Source: Geoanaerobacter pelophilus
GTDB lineage: Bacteria; Desulfobacterota; Desulfuromonadia; Geobacterales; DSM-12255
DNA length: 64,000 bases
Assembly: GCF_018476885.1 (NCBI RefSeq)
Contig: NZ_JAHCVJ010000013.1
Span: 1-64,000, forward strand
Reading direction: 5' to 3'
Made by a program: the position numbers and the translations under genes. The notes beneath the pieces were generated by a model. It searched no databases and had not been told where the DNA came from. It saw nothing but the letters and a program-made list of their open reading frames with translations. Positions 1 through 8,700 of the stretch are shown piece after piece (the first letter of the stretch is position 1; the number at the start of each line of letters is the position of its first letter).

Positions 1-2672
1 CCCCAGGTGGCGCTGTTGCCGAAGTGGCAGTTGATGGTGGAACAGGTCCGGTTGACGCCGTTGTCCCAGACAAACTGGGCGGTGGTACCGTTCTGGACGA
101 CGTTCCTGGTGCCGTTTATGTGGGTGGTGCTGCCGCTCTTGATGGCCGTGCCGTTAGTGGTGGTGTCGCCATGGCAGTTGGAGCAGGTGACCGCTCCGCT
201 TTTGGTGTGCTTCTTGTGGCTGTTGGCCCGGAGTCCGACGTACCCGGCGTTCGCGTAGTTCGGCTCGCCGGCATGGGTGGAGTAGTGACCGAACTGCTCG
301 TCATTACCGTGGCACTGCTTGCAGTCGGCATAGGTCGCTGCCGAGTTCCAGCCGTTGCCCGCAGTGAATGCTACGTTCTGACGCCCTTTACCGTCGCTGT
401 GACAGTAGACGTTGGCGCAGATCCCGTCGGTGGCGTTGTAGCTTCGTCCGGCACGAACGCCGGAGTAGTCGCCCATTACCCCATTGGTGTGAACCAGCGG
501 GTTTTTGATGGTGGTGTTGCTGGATACCGTCTTGGCGTGGCACTCGGCGCAGCCCAGCGCCGTGCCCAGCGACGGGTTGGCGCTGGTGGAGATGTGGGCG
601 CTGTGCTTCTTGGTGGTCAGGGTGGCCGCATCGCTGCCGTGGCAACCGCTGCAATTCAGGGTTCCGCCCCACTGCAGGGTTTTGTTGAAGTGGCAGGAGG
701 TGCTGGAACAGGTCTTGGAAACCTTTGCCCAGGTAAAGGTAACCGCAGGGCTCTTGACTACGTCGAGGGAGCCGTCGATGTGACGGGAGATTCCGGAGAT
801 TACTGCGCCGCCGGCGGTAACGGTCTCATAGTGGCAGTTTACGCAGGAGGAAGCGCCATAACCGGAAACATGCTTTCTGTGGCTGTTGGCCGAGTAGCTC
901 CCCTGGGCGCCGCTCTTGTAGTTAGGTTCGCCGGCGATACTGGAGTAGCGACCTAAGCGGACGTCATTGCCATGGCACTGGGCGCAGTTCGCGTACACCG
1001 CTGAGGAGTTCCAGCCGTTGCCGGCAGTAAACGGTACATTCTGGCGCCCTTTGCCGTCACTGTGACAGTAGACATTGCTGCAGACACCGGTGGCCCGGGC
1101 GTAGTTCTTGCCGGCGCGCTGGCCGGAATACTCGGCAAAGGTGCTGATATGAGTGGCTACGGAAACAATGGTGGTGTTGTCATTGCTGACGGTCTTGGCG
1201 TGGCAGGCCACACAACCGATGGCGTTGCCGAGAGAGGCGTTGGCAACGGTGTTGACGTGCGCCGAGTGTTTGCCGGTCGCGATCGGGTTACCGTTCGCCA
1301 GGGTGCCGCCATGGCAACCGAGGCAGTTTGCAAACCCGCTGCTGTCACCCCAAGTGGGGGTGGCGACATTGGCCGGGGCCCCTTTGCCGTTGCTGTGACA
1401 GTAGACGTTGGCGCACTGGCCGTACGGTGCGCTCCGGGCAAGGTTGGTCCAGTTGGTTGTGGCAGAACCGCGATAGGTTGCTGCTGCCCCGAACTTGGGA
1501 TCACTGGTCTGGAGCTGCCAGCGGATGGTGCCCTGAACGTGGGAGGAATCAGTAACAGGATGGCACTGGTCGCAGCCGACTTCATAGTAGCCAAGGCTCT
1601 GGAGACCGGCATGCTTTAAGTGGCTGCCGGTAGTCGGTGGATTGTTTTTGTCGGCATAGTGGCAGCTGCCGCAGGCAGCCTGGCCGGTGGCCGTCCATGA
1701 CGGGTTCTTGTTGCTGCCACCGTCAAGCGGGAGAACAATCTGGGTGCCACCGACTGTTACACCGCCACCATGGCAGTACAGGTTGGCGCATTTGTTGGCG
1801 GCAGGATAGGTGGTGGCGACTGCGGCCAGGGTGGTGTTGGGGGTGCTGGCGCGAACCGCATAACCACGGTTAGTGGAGGAATAAGGTACGTAGACGCCGC
1901 TGGTGACCTTGCCGCCGAATCCGTAAAAACCGATCTGGAGGGTGTTTGACAGGTTCGGCATCTTGATGCTGCCGTCAGAGATATAATGGCAGTTGTCGCA
2001 CACTGAAACACCATGCTGGGAATGTGACCGGTGCGCACCGACCTGGTTCGGTTCGAGGAGATGGCTGGCCCTTGGGGTGCCCACCATCCCGGAATAGCCG
2101 CCAAGAACTATGGAGGTCGGAGGATTGCCGTGGCAAGCGTTGGTCCCGTTACCGCACGAGGCCTTGAAGCCGGTGTTATGAGTATGGCAGCTGGTGCAGA
2201 CACCCGCCTGTCCCCCTTGGGCAGGGTGCCCGAGTTTGGGGACCCCTTGGTTGTTCGCGGTGTCTGCGTTATGATAGGTCAGCTGACTGTGGCAGACTTC
2301 GCAGATCCGATTGGAGCTGCTGTGGGCCGCACGGTCGTTACCCATGCTGGTATTGCTCATGAATATGACATTCACCGACTTGCTACCGCCGGGAAAGGTA
2401 TGGGTCGAAATCGGGTTCATGACCGATATGGTCCGCCGGATGTTCTTGATGTTCTCGGCATCGGGCTCATGGCAGGTGGCGCAGGTGAACTCACCGTATT
2501 TACCGCCGGAGATCCCCCACCGCCCGTTCCAGCGGCTGGAACCGGTATCCTTGCTGTTGTGCATCAGGTCGGCGGCGAAAGCTGCGTTGGCTATGAACAG
2601 CAATGCCAGCAGAGCTGCCGCCAATGTGACCGTTCCGTACATTCTGCCTGGAATACCGTGTGCCTTTTTCAT
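1..2672 (-). CDS. Giant multiheme c-type cytochrome, C-terminus beyond window edge
   Basis: The frame is open from an ATG at 2672 to the window edge, giving about 890 visible residues. The protein starts with a signal peptide (MKKAHGIPGR, a hydrophobic stretch, then AFA-AD), so it is exported for periplasmic or outer-surface heme attachment. By eye I count 14 CXXCH motifs, 6 CX4CH motifs (for example CANVYCH, CSNVYCH) and one CX6CH-like spacing near 2125. From about residue 410 on, the motifs follow the order 2-2-4-2-2-4, the same 6-motif module as in the upstream gene. The N-terminal segments of the two proteins also match (TCATCH, then ICEVCH), so they are tandem paralogs separated by 68 nt and probably co-transcribed. 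The likely role is electron conduction or storage in the cell envelope. An in-frame ATG at 2678 is an alternative start; 2672 is preferred because it puts AAGGGTG at a better distance. Confidence 0.9.
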   Translation of the reverse strand, partial: MKKAHGIPGRMYGTVTLAAALLALLFIANAAFAADLMHNSKDTGSSRWNGRWGISGGKYGEFTCATCHEPDAENIKNIRRTISVMNPISTHTFPGGSKSVNVIFMSNTSMGNDRAAHSSSNRICEVCHSQLTYHNADTANNQGVPKLGHPAQGGQAGVCTSCHTHNTGFKASCGNGTNACHGNPPTSIVLGGYSGMVGTPRASHLLEPNQVGAHRSHSQHGVSVCDNCHYISDGSIKMPNLSNTLQIGFYGFGGKVTSGVYVPYSSTNRGYAVRASTPNTTLAAVATTYPAANKCANLYCHGGGVTVGGTQIVLPLDGGSNKNPSWTATGQAACGSCHYADKNNPPTTGSHLKHAGLQSLGYYEVGCDQCHPVTDSSHVQGTIRWQLQTSDPKFGAAATYRGSATTNWTNLARSAPYGQCANVYCHSNGKGAPANVATPTWGDSSGFANCLGCHGGTLANGNPIATGKHSAHVNTVANASLGNAIGCVACHAKTVSNDNTTIVSVATHISTFAEYSGQRAGKNYARATGVCSNVYCHSDGKGRQNVPFTAGNGWNSSAVYANCAQCHGNDVRLGRYSSIAGEPNYKSGAQGSYSANSHRKHVSGYGASSCVNCHYETVTAGGAVISGISRHIDGSLDVVKSPAVTFTWAKVSKTCSSTSCHFNKTLQWGGTLNCSGCHGSDAATLTTKKHSAHISTSANPSLGTALGCAECHAKTVSSNTTIKNPLVHTNGVMGDYSGVRAGRSYNATDGICANVYCHSDGKGRQNVAFTAGNGWNSAATYADCKQCHGNDEQFGHYSTHAGEPNYANAGYVGLRANSHKKHTKSGAVTCSNCHGDTTTNGTAIKSGSTTHINGTRNVVQNGTTAQFVWDNGVNRTCSTINCHFGNSATW

Positions 2673-2740
2673 GATCATTACACCCTTGGCTTTAGTCGTC
2701 ATTTTTATATCGTCATCTTCTATTGGTAACATTAACCCTG

Positions 2741-5700
2741 CTACTGGTTCGCGTGGCAGCTGGAACACTTGAGCGGGTAACCCCACCTGATCGCCGGCTG
2801 GTTCACGTGACAGGCGGTGAGGCAGGTCTTGGTAGCGGAATCCCAGGTGGAGCCGCTCAGATCGGTGCTGTCATACGAGCCGGCCTCTTTGTACCCGCCG
2901 TTGCGCATCCAGACGCCACCGGCATTGGCAACATTGGCAAGCTGGGCCTTGGTCTTGTAGGCCGATGTGGTGAACTGGACATCTTTCTTACCATTGATGT
3001 GCAGACCGGTACCGACGATATTGCCTGCCTGCAGTTTGGTCGGGGTCGTAGCGGTGTGGCAGCTGGCGCACTCGAACTTTTTACCGCTGCCGAACATCGC
3101 GTAGGTGTCGGGTTTGGCTGGGTCTACGACGCCACTGTGGCAAGTGTCGCACGACATGGTGCTGGCTACGCCGGCATTGCCGTGGGCCTTGTCCCCGGCT
3201 GACGAGTAGCCGAGGAAACCGTATCCGCCCGGTCCTTTGTAGGTATTCTTGAAGTGGATGCCGACCATGTGCCCCGAATCCTTGTACGGACCGGTGCCGT
3301 TCTTGCCCATGCTGCTCTCGGCAACATAGTGCGACTGGCCGTCATACTGCGGCGGGTTGTCGTGGCACATGCCGCAGCGGTTGGCGGTTGAACCGGCTGC
3401 GCTGTACCAGTCAGGCGTGGTCTTGAAGTTGTTCTCTGCCTGGACTGTGGACTTGCCGCTGCTGTGGCAGTAAACCATGGAGCAGGTCACGCTGACCTTG
3501 GTGGTGCCGCTGATGCCGCTGTTCGCGGTGTTGATGCCGTCTGCGGTAGCGCTGTTGAGGCCGGCGAGCCAGCTCCTGCCGGTCTGGTTCTTGTTCATGG
3601 TGACATCAATTTTACCGTTTTTGTGATTGCCGGACTCAATGGTCGGGTGACAGTTGGCGCAACCGATGCGATACACACCATTGCTTGATTTAATGGCGGT
3701 GTAGCCATAGAAAGTTATGGAGTCAAGCAGATTGCCTACATGAGTGGCATGGACCCCTGGCTTGGTGAGCAGAGTGCCATGGCAGACCTTGCAGCCGACT
3801 GACGATGCATCGCCCCAAGTTGCACCTGAACCGGAATGGCACGTTATGGTGCTGCAGGTCCTTGAGGTGCCGTTCCATGAGGCCGTTGCCTCTATCGACC
3901 GGTTGAAGTCTACGTTGATACCATTTGCCAGGTGGCTTCCGCCAGGCTTGGCAGAAAGACCGTTGGTTGTCACAGTGTTCGTGTGGCAGTAATCGCAGGA
4001 GGCAGCACCGCCGTAATAAGAAACATGACTGTTGTGACTGTTGGCTGTGGCTGATCCGGGCAGCCCAGAGTTGGCATAGTTAGGTTCACCGGCAGTGCTG
4101 GTGAAGTTTCCGGGTTGGGTATCGTTGCCGTGACACCCCTTGCAGTCGCCGAAGACTACCGAGGAGTTCCAGCCGTTACCGGCATTGAACGGCACGTTCT
4201 GCCGCCCCTTACCGTCGGAATGGCAGTAACTGTTGGCGCATGCTCCTGTTGCAATGGTGTATCTGCCGGCCCTTGTCCCGGAATAGTCACCGTAAATGCC
4301 GTTGGTATGGGTCGGATCGCTGATCACGGATTTGTTGATGTCTACAGTTTTGGCGTGGCACTCGGAACAATTGATTGCCGTGCCAAGGCTCGCATTGGCA
4401 ATTGTGGAAATGTGAGCCGAATGCTTCTTAGTGGTCAGGGTCTCTTCACTGCTGCCATGACAAGAGTCGCAGCCGACACTTGACGCATCACCCCAGATCG
4501 GGCTCTTGCCGGCATGGCACGATATGTTGGAACACTGCCGCAGGTCCTTGTCATAAGCTGATCCGGCTCCGGCTTTGCTGGTATTGAAACTGACAAGGTT
4601 TGCCGGTGCCGTGAGGTGAGGCGCACCAGGCTTGATGGCGGTGCCACTGGCAGTAACAGTATCAGTGTGGCAGGTGTCGCAGGACGCCGCGCCTTTCAGA
4701 GCCAACTTGGAGGTGTGAGACTTGTGGCTGTTGGAAGTAGCTGAGCCAATAGCTCCGGTGTTAGGGTAGTTCGGCTCACCGGCAAGACTGCTGAAGTTGT
4801 TTAGGACGGTATCGTTACCGTGGCATCCCTTGCAACCTCTGGAGGCCAGGGAGGAGTTCCAACCGTTGCCGGCATTGAACACCACGTTGTACTTCCCTTT
4901 GCCGTCGCTGTGACAGTAAGCGTTTGCACAAGCCCCAGTAGCGGCAGTGTATCTTCCGGCCTTAGCTCCGGAATAATTGCCCATGACACCATCAATGTGA
5001 ACGGCAGAGTTCCGGATCGTGACATTATCACTGTTGACTGTTTTTGCGTGGCATTCAACGCAAGCAATGGCATTGCCGAGCGCCGGATTGATTGTTGTCG
5101 AGATATGAACGCTGTGTTTCTTGGTTGTGAGAGTTGCGGCATCGCTGCCGTGGCAGCTGTTGCAGTTGAGGACAGCGCCCCAGACCGCACTCTTGTTGAA
5201 GTGACATTCGATATTGGAGCAGGTTTTGCCTGCTACGCGACCGAATTTCTTGCCGGCAATGTTGGACGAAGAGTAGGAGATCTGCCGGTTGATATGGCTC
5301 ACGTTGACCGTTGCGCCGGTAACACCGACAACATCGGCGTGGCAATAGTAGCAGGTCGTTGCACCAGCAGCGCCGACATGCTTTTTGTGGCTGTTGGCCG
5401 AATAGCTGCCCTGGGCACCGCTCTTGTAGTTAGGCTCGCCGGCTACGCTGGAGTAGTGGCCGAGCAGGTTATCGTTGCCGTGGCATCCGATGCAGTTGGT
5501 GTAGACTGTTGTCGACTTCCAACCGTTGGCAAGGGTGAAGCTGACATTGCGCTTTCCTTTGCCGCTTGTATGGCAGTAGGTATTGGCACAGTTTCCCGCA
5601 AGGTTGTCATAGCTTCTGCCTGCCTTGGCACCGGAATAGTTGACCAGGCCATTGCCATGCAGCTGGCGGTTCGCAAATGTCCGGTCGTCACTATTTACCG

Positions 5701-8700
5701 TGAGGGCATGGCAATCGGCGCAAAGATAGTTGATTCCGAGTGTTGCCGCATTGTTTATGTGAGCCTTGTGCCTGCCGGAGCTTATCGGCTGCAGGCTGGC
5801 TACGTTGTTGCCGTGGCAACCGGTGCAGGTTGTTGATACCGGTGTGCCCCAGACCTGGCTGTATGAACCTTTGCCGCCATGGCAATAGATATTCGAGCAG
5901 GTCTTGCTGGGCTTGTCATAATCGAATGTCTTGCCGTTGCCTGAAACAACATCGATGCTCCGGTTCAGGTGGCTGTTGACATCCTGCTTTAGATTCCCTG
6001 CCGCATCTACCGTGTCATTATGGCAGTCGATACAGGTTGCCGCCCCGAAATCCACATGGTTCTTGTGATCGTTGGCATAAACCGTTCCGGCACCACCGCT
6101 GAGGTAGTTAGGCTCACCGTTGACGCTGGTGAAGTCCGGTGAGGTGTCGTTTCCGTGGCATCCGGTGCACCCAAGAGTTGCTGTGCTCTTCCAGGCATTA
6201 GCGGGGGTAAACGGTGCATTGCGTTTCCCTTTGCCGTCGGTGTGGCAGTAAGTGGCGGAGCAAACTCCGGTTGCAGTCGTGTAGGTGTTCCTGCCGCCGG
6301 ACATTACGCCGGTAACGTTCTTGAAGCCGTTGCCATGGACCACGGTGTTAAGGATGCTCCGATCATTGGAACCGGCGGTGAGTGCGTGGCAGGTATCGCA
6401 ACTGAAGTTCTTGCCAAGAATGGACTTGTTGTTGATGTGAGCCTTGTGTTTACCGGTGCTGATCTGTTTTTGCGCCAGGGCGTTGTTGCCATGGCACCCG
6501 GTGCAGTCAAGCGGGAAGATCTTGCCCCAGCGTGCCGGGACACTGCCGGTTCCGTGGCAGTTAATATTGGAGCAGGTTCTGGTCGCCTGGTCGTATGCGA
6601 AGCTCTTGTCCCCTCCCGGCGCGACATCACGTGTCCGGTTCAGGTGACTGGCACCCGACAGTAGCGCTCCAGAGGCATCAACCGTGCTGTTGTGGCAGTA
6701 AACACAGGTTGTCGCGCCCGCGCCGCCCATGTGGCGCTCGTGGCTGTTGGCTCGGAGGCTGAGTTCTTCGGCATTGGTGTAGTTCGGTTCACCATAATTG
6801 CTGGTGAATGCAGGCGAAGCGGCATTGCCGTGGCACCCGATGCAATTGGAATAGGTAACTGCCGATTTCCAGCCATTGCCAAGACTGAATGCCGTGTTCT
6901 GCGATCCTTTACCGTCGGTGTGACAATATGTATTGGCACAGTTCCCCTGAGCGGAGTCGTAGCTTCGACCAGCCCGTGCACCTGAGTAGTTGAGTATGCC
7001 GTTGCCGTGCAGCTGGCGATTGAAAAAGGTCCGGTCATCAGGGTTTATGGTCTGACCGTGGCACTCGGCGCATTTGAAGTTGCCGCCAATGTCAGGATTT
7101 TTAATATGCGCGGTATGCTTGTTAGTGGCTATGGCGTTTGAACTTCCGGCATTGTTGCCGTGACAGCCAGTACAGTCTGCGGATACCGGCGTACCCCAGA
7201 TCTGGGTGGGAGATCCGACTCCGCCGTGACAGGTTATGTTGGTACAGCTCTTTAAGCCGGCATCGTATATGAAGTTCTTCCCGTTGCCCGGCTTTATGTC
7301 GATCCTTTTGTTGACGTGGGTACTGGCATTGGCAAGGATGACACCCGTGCCGTTGACGGTATCGGCATGGCAGCTGATACAGGTCGTGGCCCCGAAATCG
7401 ACATGGTTCTTGTGATCATTGGCCCTGAGCGATCCGGGGAGTCCGGTCGCATAGTTTGGCTCACCGGCCGCGCTGACGAAATCAGGACTGGCATCATTGC
7501 CGTGACAACCGGTACAGCTGAGCGTTGCCGTAGATTTCCAGGCATTGGCAACGGTAAACGGCACATTCTGCTTGCCCTTGCCGTCGGAGTGACAATAGTT
7601 GGCGGAGCAGACACCGGTTGAGATGTCGTAGGCGCCTCTGCCACCAGCCATGACCCCGGTAAAGTTCTTGAAACCGTTACCATGCAAGGAGGTATCGAGG
7701 ATGCTTCTATCATCGAGTCCGGCTGTCAAGGCATGGCAGGTATTGCAGCGCACATTCTTGCCCCAGATATTGACGTTGTGATTAATGTGGGCAGTGTGCT
7801 TGCCGGTGCTGAGCGGCCTGAAGCTTGAAGCATTGTTGCCGTGGCAACCGGTACAATCTGCCGGGAAGATCTTGCCCCAGCGTGCAGAATTGCTGTAGCC
7901 GCCGTGGCATAAGATATTGGAACAGGTTCTTGTTGCAGGGTCGTATTGGAAGTTCTTGCCGGCACCTGCTTGCACGTCGATCCGGCGATTCGTATGGCTG
8001 GTGCTGTTGACCAGTATAGCCCCTGTCGAGTTCACAGTAGAAGCGTGGCAGTAGATGCAGGTTGAAACGCCGACTCCGCCCATATGTCGAGAATGGCTGT
8101 TGGCTCGCGGCTGGGTCTCTGTATCATTGGCATAGTTAGGTTCGCCGCCGAGACTGGTAAAGGCAGGAGCAACGTCATTACCGTGGCAGCCGTTACAGTT
8201 GCTGTAAACGGTCCCTGAATTCCAGCCATTCCCCGCGGTAAATGGCACGTTCTGCCGACCCTTGCCGTCGGTGTGGCAATAAACATTGGCGCATGTCCCG
8301 TCAACCGCAGTGTAGCTTCTCCCGGCATTCCTGCCGGAGTAATCCGAGAACCCGTTGGCATGGCGGAGATAATTGCTGATAGTGGTATTGCTGCTCACGA
8401 CCTGGGCATGGCAGGCAGTACATTTGAACGCAGTACCGAGATTGCTGTTGGCTGTTGTGGATATGTGGCCGGCATGCCTCCCGCTCGAAAGCGTCGAGCT
8501 ATCGCTGCCATGACAGCTATTGCAGTTAAGGGTGCCATCGCCCCACCCGACGCTTTTACCATAATGGCAGTTGACATTGGAGCAGGAGCCGAAACCGTCG
8601 CCAGGCACATTTGTCGTTTGGGTGTAACTGCCGCTGTATGAGCCGGCCATGGTTACTTCTATTTTCTTGTTGGCATGCTTCGACTGATCGTTTTTACCGG

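Noticed and set aside
24-5836. Long plus-strand open frames antisense to the cytochromes (for example 24-956, 2031-2729, 4820-5836)
   Set aside because: They mirror the repeated heme modules, their translations are Gly/Val/Ala-rich with no recognisable domain, and they lack ribosome sites. The minus-strand frames carry all heme motifs.
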